Notes: generated from the letters alone by a model not told the origin. 64,000 bases of DNA from Aphrophora alni (GCA_963513935.1 OY740769.1:102589762-102653761); one strand, 5' to 3'; positions 1 through 12,259 are shown, counted from the first letter of the stretch. Numbers and translations: made by a program.

Positions 1-1155
1 AAATTTTCCTTACAAATAATTCTTGGATTCTACTCTTACACTTTTAATTATTTTATTAATTGTTTAACAGTAACCTAGAGTCTAAATAGTTCTAAAACAT
101 ATACCGGTAGTTAAGAAAAGAAAAGAAAAAAAAACTGGATTAAACCAAATTAAAAAATAATTAATCATGGATGATACGCTGTGTATAATTTTGAATAATT
201 TAAAAACATTTCACGTACTTAATTTGTGGCGTAAAAAGTGGAGATTGGTTCTTTTTGGAGTTGTACGAAATTGACATACCGTATGAGAATTATACAAATT
301 TGTATAGATTCCATACCTAAGACTGTACAAGATGATCGATTTGTGTGTATTTATTTCCTGATGAAACTTTCAGCTTCTGTTTAAAGATTAAACAGTCTCA
401 TTGTTATGGTAATATACAGCTCTGTACATGGATTCTATTATTTTACTGGTAATGAAGCAAGGTATTCAAACTGTACGTTTTAGTATTTTTAATTTGTAAG
501 TTTTCAGTTAGTATTGAATAATTAAATGTAATAGTCTTAATACTGTATAAAAATCTGTTGAACAATGTGTTGGGAATCTGTTTAAAATCTTGTGACCAGT
601 AGAATGTAGGCCACTGTCAAGAGATAAACTATATCAATGACTAAAATACATTAATGCTTTTTAGTATAATATAATAATACATCAAAATATTGATAATCAG
701 TCATATAATTATTATTATTTATGAAGGAGATTTACTGTCTTCTATATACATTTAACTAAACTATCACCCTGTCTTATTATTGACGTGTGATAACTTATAA
801 CTTAGTAAGGCATGCCTAAAGAAACACGTATAAACGTTGCGTGAATGTATGGCTGGGTTTCCAAAATAACAAATTAATATTTACTATTGGTTAACTCTGA
901 TGGGAGCTGCTAGAAGTTGAAAATAGTACGGAAAACGACGTCTTTAACGTATGTATCATTTTATAATCAATAGCTGCATGCGTAATTTGTAATATGCTGT
1001 AGCAATTGAGCGAGAAGGCCTGTCGATATCGCACACCCCATACATCGTGATTCTGTAGCTAACGAATAGAATAAATACGGTTTTACTGGTAACCTTGCTG
1101 GATTTACATCTTATTTCATGCAGTACTGAATTAAAATCCACCCTGATATCTTCCA
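1..1155. other. Gene-free AT-rich stretch
   Basis: No exon, RNA gene or clear repeat is seen. Both strands are dense in stops, and the only open frames are about 60 codons with no recognisable motif. It looks like ordinary intergenic or intronic background. Confidence 0.6.
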
Positions 1156-1159
1156 TATC

Positions 1160-1295
1160 AGGTCTCTCTTGATCAAATTTCGTTCTTTACCGACCCTGAC
1201 GGTATTAAAGTCTTCGATTAGGCGTCTTACGTTTCTTTCTTCATTTATTGAAAGACGATGACGACCGAGAGGTTTTTCGCCTCTAAGAAACAAGG
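1160..1295 (+). repeat. Family A dispersed repeat, copy 1 (partial)
   Basis: One of ten copies of a short interspersed repeat in this window. It keeps the tctctctt block, the gaccctgacg block and the attaaagtcttcga block that recur in order in the other copies, and the distal gacgatgacgaccgagagg block. The proximal terminus (gggtgtggcaa in better copies) is missing. A 60-codon open frame on the minus strand overlaps it but is not shared by other copies, so it is not taken as coding. The class is unknown; a non-autonomous DNA element is possible. Confidence 0.5.
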
Positions 1296-1299
1296 AAAC

Positions 1300-2560
1300 A
1301 AATATTTTAGAATTTAGTGTTTACAGAAATATACACTACAAGTATTTTTTGTTTTGGAAAACATATATTTTTAAGTGTTGGTAGATTTTCAGATTTTTAT
1401 GGAAGAATCACAACTACGTGGTTGAGATATGTTACGGCTTAAATGGGTATAGTAGATTATGTAAAATAAATTATAATCTTGACGCATAAGAATCATCATA
1501 AGAGTACTTTTATTGTCTAACCTTTTAGTACAATATGATACAGTATGATATAAGAAATAATTTAAAAAAATACGCTTAGGGGATGCAATTCAAAGGAGAA
1601 TATCTCAAAATGTTCAAAATTCTGACTACAGTTTAGTATAAATGTCCATGGTTATTAGAAAACTGATAGTTTGTGATTGCGGTATTTTTCCGAAACATTC
1701 GTTAGAGCTCGTTAAAAAAAACGTTTCATACATTTAAAATGTGAATTATATGGAAAAACAAAACTGAAATTTTAAAACGAAGAAAATCAAGCTATTTAAC
1801 TACAAAATAAGCCTGAAACCAGTCTGAATGTAAGGTAGGAAAGCGAGGACAATATCGAGCAGTCAGGAAAGAAAATTTACTTTTGGAAGTTACAGTGTTA
1901 CGCAGTAGGTCGCTTGAAACTCTACACTGTAAGAAACGACAAAAAGATCTACAAATCAAGACTTGGCTGCTCATCTACAAAATGAATATTCGCCAATGTT
2001 TAATATACGCGGCTCTACCGTGGTACTTACAACAGCAACCGGAAAGAAACGACTCTAATCTTTCAAAAACATTAACCTCATGCGACTGACTTTTTCCCCA
2101 TGGTACGTTGCCATTCATAATGGTCTTAACTCGATAAATTTATAATAGAATAATAAAAAAATAGCAACGCGATTCCCATGCGTATCTTTCTACAATAGTA
2201 AGAGATTCCGCCGTCCCTCAAGGGTGCAGAAGACATCTGAGAATAGTGTTCCGTTAACATAAATTAGTTAACAAAAGAATTGTTCAGTAAATCTCCTAAA
2301 CAAGTAAATTTAATTCGTTATTTAATTTTTTTAAAACTGCAAGAAAACCCAAGCTTATCCCAAAATTACTAAAAAAACATTCCATCAAACAAATCAGGAT
2401 AAACCTTAAGTCCGTGTAGAAATAAATATAGCAGCCACAGATTATTCAGAAGCTTTCATTTATTTTAGAGCCATCCGCTCTAGCCATGTACAAGAACCAG
2501 TGAAAGAATAAAAATGGAGAATAAGAACCAACTATGAGTCGGATTTGGTAGAATCATAAC
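1300..2560. other. Gene-free AT-rich stretch
   Basis: No coding exon or RNA gene is recognised. Two overlapping antiparallel frames of 60-68 codons around 1.8-2.1 kb have no domain and probably arise by chance. A slightly GC-richer patch occurs at 2.16-2.24 kb, without a recognisable motif. Confidence 0.5.
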
Positions 2561-2566
2561 TGTTAA

Positions 2567-2791
2567 AAATGAATTGGCTTGTACATGTAGAGAGAATGGA
2601 TAACATTAGAGCACAAACAAAAAAGTGTGAAACAACCTGGCGGAAGAAGACTGAAAGGAATATCAAGGTTGGGGTCGATAGGTGATGTGGAGAATGACCT
2701 CATAGTTATTAGGATAAGAAGGTGGAGAGAGCGGGTTGCGGACAGGTATGGGTGGAATGTTGTTATTGTGGAGGTCAAGGTTGCGTATTGA
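2567..2791 (+). pseudogene. Non-LTR retrotransposon relic: C-terminal end of the reverse transcriptase ORF
   Basis: The plus strand reads MNWLVHVERMDN, then after one frame change PGGRRLKGISRLGSIGDVEN, then RRWRERVADRYGWNVVIVEVKVAY and a stop. This is the familiar tail of many insect LINE ORF2 proteins: W-GHVxRM, then PxGRRxxGRPxxRW, then DVxxDL, and finally RWRxxAxDRxxWRxxVxEAK before the stop. The order, spacing and terminal stop all agree. The frame shifts once near 2633, and the GRPR-type arginines are partly lost, so the copy is dead. No upstream RT catalytic core is visible, so it is a 5'-truncated insertion or an old fragment. The clade cannot be fixed from this tail alone. An 84-codon frame on the opposite strand is a shadow of it. 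Confidence 0.75.
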
Positions 2792-3709
2792 CTAGAGCGC
2801 CATGGGGTGAAGGTCAATTTAAAATTTAAAAAATCAAAAATTTGATTGTCTCCTCATATTAAATTTGAATACCTACAGCCAAAGGGTCATTCAGAGATTC
2901 GATTATACTAGAAATCTATATAATGTAATTTCATACATTCTCGTTACTACAACCGATAAAGGACCTCCCTCTAGTTTTCCCCATTTTTCATCACTAATCT
3001 CTGAAAACCACTATTTTCTTGGATTTCACTAAAATTGGAATTTAGAATTTAGGTCTACTGACAGATTTTTCCAATACACTTTAAGCTTGATTAGTATTTG
3101 GGTTTGTTAAGTATCGATTTATTAACAAATTTATCCAATGTTTATTATTTTATCTAGATGGAGACAGATACGATTCAAATTAACATATCTATTATTTAAC
3201 AGTTAAAAACGTAACGAAGTATTTTTTAATCATGTACCGTTATTTCTTCCACGACTGGAGTATAATTTAATTCCATCTTGCATTATGCATGAATGTAACT
3301 TCTAAAAGCATAAAGTAATAAATATAAAATACTAAATCTGACATTCCTGTTAGATATTAAAAATAAGAATATGTCAAGTCACTAGAATTGCCTTCTTTGC
3401 ATATTGGGTATACCAGTAAAGTGCATTACACAAAACATCTTTATTCAATTACCTCTAGTGTAAAGATTTATTTCGATTACAGAAAATAAATATTCTTACA
3501 TTTTATTTATTCAGTTTGAAAGTCGTTTTGAAATCGATATTCATCTAATGTGTCTGTTTAGTTGAATGAAATATGAGCTTAGAACAGAAGTCTAAAACAT
3601 TTATAGCTTTAAAATACTTATTTATATACATGTACAAACGTGTATAGTACTTGTACTCATCAAAAAGTGTGTCATGTTTCATTTAATAGATTCTTGTTTT
3701 TGTGAGTGA

Positions 3710-4150
3710 TGTACGAATTCACAAACATATGTACAGTACATCCTCAGCATTACGATCCATGAAAGATATTGTCATAGCCACTCGTGTCCACTAGACTTCT
3801 ATCTTTTTTCTCCAGGTCCAACCACTTTTTTCTGGATTCGTCTTCACACTGGACTCTCCGGAAGTACCTTTTTTGCTTTTCCCTTTTCTGAAATCCTTCC
3901 CCTAATGATAAAAACACCTTATTCTGGACCTTATGTTATCTTCTGTAATATTCATGATTCACCTTACAATTTTTTTTCTTCGTTTTTTCATTCTGCATAT
4001 CCTCCTCACACCATCTTCATTTGCTTCTTCACACATCCTTCTCAGAATAGTTTTCCCATCTCAGATGTTGATAGAATCATTCATGAATTAAGGGAAAGAG
4101 AATTGACAATCAATAATCTAATAGACGGGGAGGAGGGAGTTGTAGTGTAA
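3710..4150 (+). other. Unusually long open frame, coding status doubtful
   Basis: One plus-strand frame stays open for about 146 codons, from just after a stop at 3707-3709 to a TAA at 4148. The first ATG that gives a sizeable product is at 3905 (81 codons). A pyrimidine tract ending in CAG at 3802-3815 could act as a splice acceptor. The residues are Phe/Ser/Pro/His-rich because the strand is pyrimidine-rich, and only the last 30 residues (DVDRIIHELRERELTINN and on) look protein-like. No family is recognised. It could be a terminal exon, an old element fragment or chance; chance is the most likely. Confidence 0.12.
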
Positions 4151-4257
4151 TAAAGCCTAGATTATTCTGCATATTTTGTGATAAAAAAATAAATAATTTA
4201 TTCGCATCATGAGGTTAATTATTTTAGCTCGAACTCACGGACACATATGTAAGACTA

Positions 4258-4428
4258 CATAGTTCTAGGATTCTTGGATCCAGATATCTTCTTTAGGGGT
4301 AAAAAACACCCTTGGGAGTGGAAAATCTTCAAAACCATTTCTTATTAAACGTCTACAGATCTACCCCCAACCATCTTACAAAATTCATAGCTCTAGATTC
4401 CTTGAATCCAGAAATCTGGTTTAGGGTT
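4258..4428 (+). repeat. Local direct duplication, about 43 bp at 128-bp spacing
   Basis: The block from catagttctagg to taggggt at 4258-4300 recurs with substitutions at 4386-4428 (catagctctag to ttagggtt). Between them lies a run with ggggt and acaccctt. This is a degenerate two-unit tandem duplication of about 128 bp. Confidence 0.5.
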
Positions 4429-5149
4429 ATTTAATGACTGGACATAACCTCTATCTCTGTTTGACTGGGGAGAGTCGATTGAGAAATGACGGTCCAGGCA
4501 AACAGAGACAAGAGTGAATAGGTATTTGTAAACATCCGTGGCTCATTAAGTACAAAATCCCTGTAATCTCGTACATCTCGAGGCCAGAATCCGAGTTAAG
4601 ATAGGATTTAATCGTTGTTAGAACATTTTAAATAAGTATTATTAACAGTAAAGTTGGGTGTACTATTTGTACACGAGATGAAAAAACTTAATTTTCGGGT
4701 AACGTAGTTACTGTGTCTCTACTGTAGCTGGAATCACAAAACGTATATTAATGTTGTGCTTTATATCAGTTTATAACTGTTCCTTACACTACATCCAACC
4801 CTTAACTTCTTCTTGAATTGTACATTATTGAGAAATACCACTTTTCGAAAGATTAGGAAGTTTTCTTAGGTATAAGAAAAATTATAGGTAAAAATTTACA
4901 CGAATAAAAAATTTATAACACGTATGAGTTTATCTTAACTTCTCTCCCACATTTCAGGACACCAAATTTTGGGGTAGGTATACAAAAATTTGTAATTGTA
5001 TACTGGATAATAAACCTTCCACTTTAGATAAAATATAACAGGATACAGTTATGCATGTACGACGAAGGGGAATTTAATGGATCGTAGAGATAAATGGGAG
5101 TTCAGACTTAAAATTTGACTTAAAATTGACAAATTTAGAAAAATAGGAA

Positions 5150-5760
5150 GTTACAATATATTTTAAAATCAGAAAAATAAATCATCGTTGATATACGTCA
5201 GTGTTACTCAGGTTTAAGCCATTTGAGTTGATTATAAAAAGGCGTAACTAGTCGCTCAAAACTCATTGAAAATACAAAACTAATGAAAGCATTTCGTGTA
5301 CGCCGCAATATTAGCGGCAGCTCTACCTTTCCCAGTTACTATAAACTATAGAAAAGTTAGAGTGTATTTTGAAAAATACGGAAATATTAATTGAGGCTTT
5401 AGGCAACTACACCAAAATATAAGTTTCAGAGCAATTGAAAAACCGACTCGAAAGATTTACAAATTATGCCTACGTAACCAATTTTATCAAACTCGATCTA
5501 CTTGTTTCGAAGCTGTACGGCTTGTAGAGATGAAAAACATTCCCAAAACCACTAATATGGACAGAATTAACCTTAAAAGATAGTTTTGCGCAAAACTAAA
5601 CGTCGTTATTTTAACACATCGCTTAAATGTTTTATGCAGGAAGAATATAAAAATTTTAATTCTCACAAGAAACTTCCGAAGAACTATTAAAATCGGTTAT
5701 ATTTTATAGTCTCGCTTCCGTTCAAAATACACCAAGGAATATGGTCCGCATTCTTTGAAA
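5150..5760 (+). repeat. Possible degraded family B fragment
   Basis: The block around 5471-5525 (accaattttatcaaactcg, then cttgtttcgaagctgtacgg) matches the recurring phrase of family B in which an aaattt-atcaaaat run precedes a cacttgttt-gctgta run. The surrounding sequence is too diverged to align by eye. Confidence 0.3.
5581..5598. repeat. 18-bp perfect palindrome
   Basis: tagttttgcgcaaaacta equals its own reverse complement. It is a short site with no known role here. Confidence 0.6.
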
Positions 5761-6179
5761 CAGCATACTTTGTTTAACGGCATCACTTTGCTTCACAAAT
5801 AATGGTTATCGTGTTATAAATTAGCACAGCTGACTGGCGGGAAATAAAAGCGGGAATGGAATTTGGCAAGTCCAGCTCATTAGGCATCTTATAATTCACA
5901 ACCGTTGACAGAAACGACAGCTACTGATCGTATCGAGTAGACCGGTTAAATCTTTTGTTAAAAGGATTTTAACAGCCTTAAATTATCTTCTTGGTTTTAT
6001 TAATAGCTATTTATTAAAACACTTTTTTTACAAGTTTTAAAAATGATTTTGAAATTTTCACAAGTTGATGATAGTATATATTTTAAACGATATTCCCTCC
6101 GAGATTTAAATTCCAACCGTTCTTGATGACACGTTTCAAAATCTACATAAGATTATCCACTTCCTTCTTGTAAGCCTTG

Positions 6180-7025
6180 GAACGAAAAGAATGTAGAAGA
6201 GGTTATGTTTTACAAAATGGAGGGTGGACACTATAGAGACAGTAATGAAGGGTTTGGCAAAGAGAAGGAAAATAAATAGTGCAAAAACAATGCACAAACT
6301 TTCTCACACAATTATTCACAAATCCAAATAAAAATGAACCACAATTAATTGTCACCAGAATCGTCAGTGCGATAGTTGTCATTCAAAAAGTGAAAATGAA
6401 CAAACAGAAGCCGTTGTAAAATCAACGTATTTCTATATTTAAATAAGGGGTCAAACTTGCTTTGTTTTGGTCATGAACAAGTCCCCAAATTAAATTGTAT
6501 TTGATTAAAATCGATCTTTTAATGTTGGCAGTCAAGACTCAAATTTGTATTTATCCCAATTATTCCAGAACCGCAATATATTTTACTTTAATTTTTTTAT
6601 TATATAAACACACGGGTTTGGATCATTAATCTTTATATTTTGCTAATATTTAAACGAATTCAGTACAGTCTGTTTTAAGAAATACAAATACAAAACAAAC
6701 CGACTTTTTTAGAAAGATTGCAAGGATTAGGTCTTGTTTGGATCTTACTTAACCAAAATTTATTCAAAATCTACAGAGCTGATCATTAGAAATGTTTTGT
6801 TTTATGCCAGCTACTCGTAATTTTTAGCTATAGAAAAACAATTTTTAAAGCTTTCAAAATATGGCAAAATAAACCAACGTAACAAATTTCTTTAAAATCA
6901 GCTCACGTGTTTGTGCTGTAGATCACTGCATGTACGACAGACAAACAGACAGACTTACTGACATTACGTATTTTGACCCGCCACAAAAATCTCCATACCT
7001 GGTATTTTTGAGAGTAGAAATGGAA
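6180..7025 (+). repeat. Family B dispersed repeat, copy 1
   Basis: Shares ordered blocks with the copy at 8.43-9.25 kb: a gttatg-ttttacaaaatgg block, the aataaatagtgcaaaaaca block, acaaactttctca, then ccaaataaaaatgaacca, then gtcattcaaaaagtgaaaatgaac and a tatatttaaata run. Later blocks shared with other copies include a gggtttgg-tcatta block, a catgtacgacag(acaaacagacag) block, and a terminal stretch with ctccatacc. There is no conserved reading frame. The class is unknown. Confidence 0.55.
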
Positions 7026-7383
7026 GCTACAGACAGACAGAACTGCGAATCTCTGATAATTGTTTCCTATTTATTCTTTTAATGTAACATTTGTCATAAT
7101 GATGTATACTTCCATTGTATATACAAGTAATGTTTACTTGTGTTCTACTGTTTATTTTGTTAATCAAAGATTTTGAGAGCGTGCTCTATAAACATATGTA
7201 TCTTGTCGATGGGTACTGTATACTCACAGTGACAATGACATTTTGTCAGTTAACATTTTTATTCACTCGCAAACGTGTTGTTTTAAAAATATTATACACA
7301 CATGTACGCTTTCAGAATAAAGTATGTATACCAAAGTTTAAACTTCAGTTCTAAGCTTATTTTTGGTTATATTTCCTTTCTTT

Positions 7384-7440
7384 CTTTTACACACACAAAA
7401 AAAAAGAAGAAAAAAAGAAAAGAAAAGAAAAGAAAAAAAT
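7384..7440 (+). repeat. A-rich (AAAGA)n simple repeat
   Basis: A run of A with regularly spaced G (agaaaagaaaag and similar). It is simple sequence. Confidence 0.7.
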
Positions 7441-8429
7441 ACATTCATCTCTACAGACTTCTATAACAACATAAACAATCGCTTTTATTGCTTTTATTGA
7501 GTCCATGTTCTTTGGAAACAGCGAAAGGAAAAGAATTTTATTACATTATTTGTGTGAAATCAAACACAAGAGAAAAAAATAGAATGAAAGATCGGTGTTG
7601 GCAATAGAGAAGAGAATAGAATAGAAGAGATGAGAATAAAAAGTTAGGGTTTTACGACTGAATCTAGAAATATCGACTCACTGTTAACTTTTAATTGCTG
7701 TTATTTTATGTTTGGACTTCTCAGATTAAAATTTCTCTAAATGTATAAAGTTATTACCAATATCCCAGGTGTGGAAAGTTCTAGCCACCCATACATTCTT
7801 CTTTAAATTGAATTAATAAACGGTGCTTTTGGTAATATAATTAAGACAAAAAAATTATAACTTAAAGCAATTTAACCATCTTTTCCCTTTGACTGTGTCA
7901 CTTTGGTCGAGCCCAGATATTGTACTGGATCTACTTTCAGCATGGTGCGTTTTTTCTTGTGGCAGGAAACAGCTGACCGGAGCGTTATCCCTGTACTACC
8001 ACGCTAGACAGGGCTAGTGTAAAGTAGTCCATACACAGTAAGTGACCTGTATCATATTAATTTTTATTGGTAAACTTTATTCAAAACTACATCATAGCTG
8101 GCTAACTAAGTGAGGCGATAGCGTTTGGTGTTTTTTTCCGGAGGCCCCAATTTATCACAATAAGTATTTGTGAGTTGAGAATGGCCAATGGCCAACTTCA
8201 GCCCTTCTCATAACTTTTGTCAGTGTTGTGTGATTGATATATTTATTACGGTAAATAATCAATAATTAGATTTAAGCTTCTAAAGTTGCATAGAAGACGT
8301 GGAAACAAGCGATTTAAACTAATTGAGCATGCGAAAAATGTACACTCTATACTACAGGTTAACTTGTGATCAGGTTCCTAGCGAAAGCTCTATCTGCTAT
8401 AAATTGGAGAACTCAAAATTTTTTTATCC

Positions 8430-9250
8430 CATCTTCCTTCCAATAAATGATAATTTTATAGAGGTTGGAGGTTGTTATGTTGTCCTTGTATAAAATGGTA
8501 TATAATCGAAATTAACTTTAATTGTTGTTACATAATGTTCATTTTAAACGCAATACAAGAAAATAAATGTTGCAAAAACAATTCACAAACTGTCTCGTTT
8601 ACCCACCCCAAATATAAACCGACAAAAACTATACGATACTAAGAATATCAGTTCAGTGGTTGTCAGTGAACAAGTGAAAATGAACTAACGGAGTTGTCTT
8701 TAACAAATATTTATATATTTAAATACTGTTCATTTTGTGTTTCTTTTTAAATATTCCAGAATCGTATTATTTCTTAAACTTGTATTTCGCAACATGGTTT
8801 CCATTAATATTCACAATTGATTAAAATTTGGAAGAAATTGATTGAGATGATTTTGAGAAATTACGCCTTTTATAACAACTCTGTGGTAGATTTTTGTTAT
8901 TTTACCTACATTGGACTTTTAATAGATATGAGATACCAATATATTTTATTTGGTTTCTTAAAGGCTACGTTTATCATAATCTTTAAAGGCGATATTAAGA
9001 AACAGTAAGTTTGTATTTTTCCTAACGGGAGATAATATCAAATTTTGATTAGTAGGAAAAATGGAAAACAAAACGTGCCCATGTATCAAATTTGATTAAA
9101 ATCTATCCGAGAGACAACAGAGATATTTAATTTCAAAATCCACTTTTTTGGAGCTTGGGGACCTTAAAATTCGTCATCGATTTTTTACCCATAAAATATC
9201 TATTTTTTTTATTTTCTCTATATTACAACTATGTGAAAAAGTAATATATA
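8430..9250 (+). repeat. Family B dispersed repeat, copy 2
   Basis: Parallels copy 1 block by block (aataaatgttgcaaaaaca, ttcacaaactgtctc, gtgaaaatgaac, tatatttaaata). It then extends into the second half seen in the 26.4-kb and 41.3-kb copies: ttttgagaaattacgcc, cgtgcccatgtatcaaattt, and the end block with aaattcgtcatcg and gtgaaaaagtaa. A 63-codon open frame at 8817-9008 lies inside the repeat and is not conserved in the other copies. Confidence 0.55.
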
Positions 9251-9344
9251 TTCGCCAAACTTTAAAAATATTTTAGTATGAAGGGATTTACTAAAACCAA
9301 TTCCCTTTGCATCAGTTGATCAGTATTTAAGTTAATACGGGTGT

Positions 9345-9490
9345 GGCAATCCCTAGCTACTCTAGCTGTCTTGAAGTAACCATTCTTCATCTAGTCTTGG
9401 ATTAGATAGCTCTCTTTCATCTCTCTTGACCAACTCTTGTCCTCTTCCTAACCTTACACTATTAGAATATTCAAAGAGATAGGAATTTTT
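9345..9490 (+). repeat. Family A dispersed repeat, copy 2
   Basis: One of the clearest copies. It begins at tacgggtgtggcaatccc, continues with the ctagct-ctac-like block, then cttcatctagtcttgg, ctctctttcatctctcttg, accaactcttgtcctcttcc, and ccttacactattagaatattc. All of these blocks recur in the same order in the other copies. Confidence 0.65.
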
Positions 9491-9727
9491 GTATTCTTTT
9501 TATTTTGTATTAATTTTTTTACAACGATGATGAAATTAAGGGGTGGATATTATATTCATTTTTTGCTTTACGAAAACAGTGTTATGCAACTTAGTAAAAC
9601 CTTTTAGAAATAGAAGGTATTTATTATTAAACATTGTGTCGCTACTAAATCGTTTTACGTCTAGAAAAGTATTTCATCTGTAACGTTCAGTTATAAATAA
9701 ATATTGAGCTTTACTTGCGAGATAATA

Positions 9728-9825
9728 AAGATAGAACAAAAACTCGAACACATTATCTCACAAAAATTATAATTAAGTAAACATAATTTTCGTGAGATCT
9801 TGTGTTCGAGTTTTTGTTCTATCTT
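9728..9825. repeat. 98-bp near-perfect hairpin
   Basis: Two 43-bp arms (9728-9770 and 9783-9825) are reverse complements at 40 of 43 positions, with a 12-base spacer. The outer 23 bases of each arm, including aactcgaaca / tgttcgagtt, are identical. No gene lies nearby. It could be a short foldback element, or the result of a recent inverted duplication. Confidence 0.85.
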
Positions 9826-9829
9826 GTAA

Positions 9830-10805
9830 CTTTCAGGTATACGCGAATCGAACAGAACAATAATTTATCGTTTAATGAACAAATACGAAGAAACTGTATC
9901 TTTGTATGACCGTAAACATAATCAAACCCTTAATGAGGCCCCTTTACATAAAGTTAAAACATTACTATTAGAATTTCCCTACATGGTTTTAAGAACACTT
10001 TCAAAATATTGAATGTACCTCGCTTTTGAAGCAACACAGCTACTTAACCAAAAGCCATACCGTAGTCATTAGTTCATGTTGTTAAGATCTGTGGTGTGAT
10101 GTCTTCCTGAAGGGTGACAGAAATGTCTGAACTGCTGAAATGTGGGACGCTCGAAGCTGGACAAATGAAACCTGATCCGTACAAGTTCTAGTAGGAAGAG
10201 GGTTGAACGAATGAGAGAAAGGAAGAAGTAGACTTCTTTTTAAACTTATAACAATACGGAATTTGATTTTTTTATTCCAAGTCATCTTAATAACTCATAA
10301 CAACCCTCCCTTACAACAACATTGTTGATATGATGTAATTTTATGACGTGCGTTTCATAATGAAATACATGGATAATTGAGAATTGAAAAATCAAAACGT
10401 GTTTTTGTCCTTTTGACAATTTACAAATAAAGTAGTAATTCCATGATTAAAAAACCCAGAATCTAATTTTTGTAACCTTACTCTATACTCTGTTTCACGT
10501 GTCATTGGCATTGACAATTTAAATCAAAAAGTTACAGCACAACGAGTCACAATGAAAAAGTAGAAACGCCTTAAAATGAATGTAAATTTTTAATAGAAAA
10601 TTTAACATTTTTCCTTTTTTTCAGAATGAATAACATTTTATATACCTATGCGCATAAAACGATGATATAGTGATGATTATTATGCGCGACATAACGCAGA
10701 ATCAATGCTATAACTGTGCTAACTATAAATGAGACTGAGTATAATAATTTGTAATAACACACTACTGCCTTATTATTTTTATTATCCTTTCAAAATTCCA
10801 AATAA
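9830..10805. other. Gene-free stretch
   Basis: Nothing recognisable. A slightly GC-richer patch at 10.08-10.26 kb is open for 67 codons on the minus strand but matches no family I know. Confidence 0.5.
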
Positions 10806-10808
10806 CAT

Positions 10809-10826
10809 TTAGGTTAGGTTAGGTTA
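10809..10826 (+). repeat. Interstitial telomere-type repeat (TTAGG)3.6
   Basis: Three full TTAGG units plus TTA occur in a row. TTAGG is the telomere unit of most insects and many other arthropods. The run is short and internal, so it is not a telomere. It could be a relic of end repair or of a telomere-targeting element, or chance. Confidence 0.75.
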
Positions 10827-10829
10827 GAT

Positions 10830-11690
10830 ATTTCAAATAAACTATCAGAGATATGGTTATATTTGAACGTATTATCATATAAGCTATTCCCATACATTAT
10901 ATAATTTAAGTGAGAAAAATAAAAGGTTGTTTTACATATTTCGTTACCAAATTTATCATCGGAAACAAACACTTTGTGTTACACAAATAATGTGTGTAAA
11001 ACACATTGTGTTAAAAACAACTAATTTAAAATATCAAATGTTAAAATATTCACGTTTGTTCAAAGATATTTATCCCAAGTACTTCTTTTCAAGGACAGGA
11101 AGTTTTTGTCGGTTTTAATTACCTGGAATGAAAAAAGACCTTTGAGGATCAAATACCGGCTGTTAAACTACAAGCAGCTTACATGGTAAGGCCACAACCA
11201 TAGTCCTTCCTAATTACATTCCCCGTGTGCCACTGACACCTCCATATTCGATATACTACTTCCATAAAGGGCTGTCCTTCGCTATTTCAATTGTTTGACT
11301 TTTTGTTATCAAATTCTTTGTTCATATCTTTAAGCCATATAATGACGATTATCAACGGATGTATAATGATGGAATGTCATCATTAGTTTTATTTGATAAC
11401 CTTAAAAAGGATATTTACTCTAATGAGAATGTTACAAGAATGTTGCTCGTACTTACTGTCTTGTATCAAATAGTTCCAAGTAGTGGAGTTAGACTTACCT
11501 GGAACAAAAAGAAGTAAACATGTCTTAGAATCATTAAAGAATGGTTTTTATTATATACAGTTAAAATGCAATGTTTATTTCAATTTAGATATTGACAATC
11601 ATCGAAAGAATTAAAAGCGTGACGATGCAATTAATGTAATTATAATCTGTTTGAATATTAGAAACAGTTGAACGCATCAGATGCTCACCT
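10830..11690. other. Gene-free AT-rich stretch
   Basis: No exon, RNA gene or repeat boundary is recognised here. Confidence 0.5.
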
Positions 11691-11699
11691 ACAGTGAAT

Positions 11700-11860
11700 A
11701 ATGTTGTAGAAATCACTCTCTTTCTCCTTAAAGGAATCAGATTTCTTTTAACCAATTCTTGTCTCCTTCGACCCTTGCGTTATTTGAGCATTCAAGAGCT
11801 AGTAGCCTATTCTATTTTATGCTCCTTTCTTTATGGCAATGACTGTTACACGTCTTTCAC
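11700..11860 (+). repeat. Family A dispersed repeat, copy 3
   Basis: Contains the ctctctttctcctt, accaattcttgtctccttcg, acccttgcgttatttgagc and attcaagagctagtagcct blocks in family order. The proximal terminus is not preserved. A 60-codon open frame covers it by chance. Confidence 0.5.
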
Positions 11861-11982
11861 AAGAACTATATTTTAGAAAAAAGTTTCAGGATGTGAAATG
11901 AGGTAACCTTGACCTTGTCGACATAAATAAAGGTTATTTTAGGTTTATACTCAAAATTTTAAATAAACTCTACTATTTTTTA

Positions 11983-12258
11983 TATCGAAAATCGATAAAG
12001 CATAAAATTTCACGTTGAATCAAGTATTTGTTATGAAGTCAATTTAACCCCTAGGGGTTATTTTCAAGTTCAACTCTGTTCTTTTTTTAAATAACAACAT
12101 TAATGCAAGATTGAATACTTTTCCAAGTAACGGTCATTCACCCACTAGTTCGATCTAAAAGAAAATTTCCCTCCTGAAAGACTATTAGGGGTTCAATTTG
12201 ACCTTCCATTAAATATATAAATATTACGTGAAATTTTACATTCTATCGTTTTGAAAAG
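11983..12258. repeat. Foldback (inverted) repeat about 276 bp
   Basis: The left arm runs from the tatcgaaaatcgat block through taaaatttcacgt to gtcaatttaacccctag (12060). The right arm carries the complements in reverse order: taggggttcaatttgacct, then acgtgaaattttaca, then ctatcgttttgaaaag (12258). Arms are about 75 bp with several indels. The left arm ends in the palindrome aacccctaggggtt. There is no open frame. This is consistent with a MITE-like or hairpin element. Confidence 0.6.
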
Positions 12259-12259
12259 T

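Larger units (their letters stand above)
2800..5150. other. Mostly featureless AT-rich stretch
   Basis: No gene could be defended apart from the questionable open frame and the short duplication listed separately. The rest is stop-rich AT background. Confidence 0.5.
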
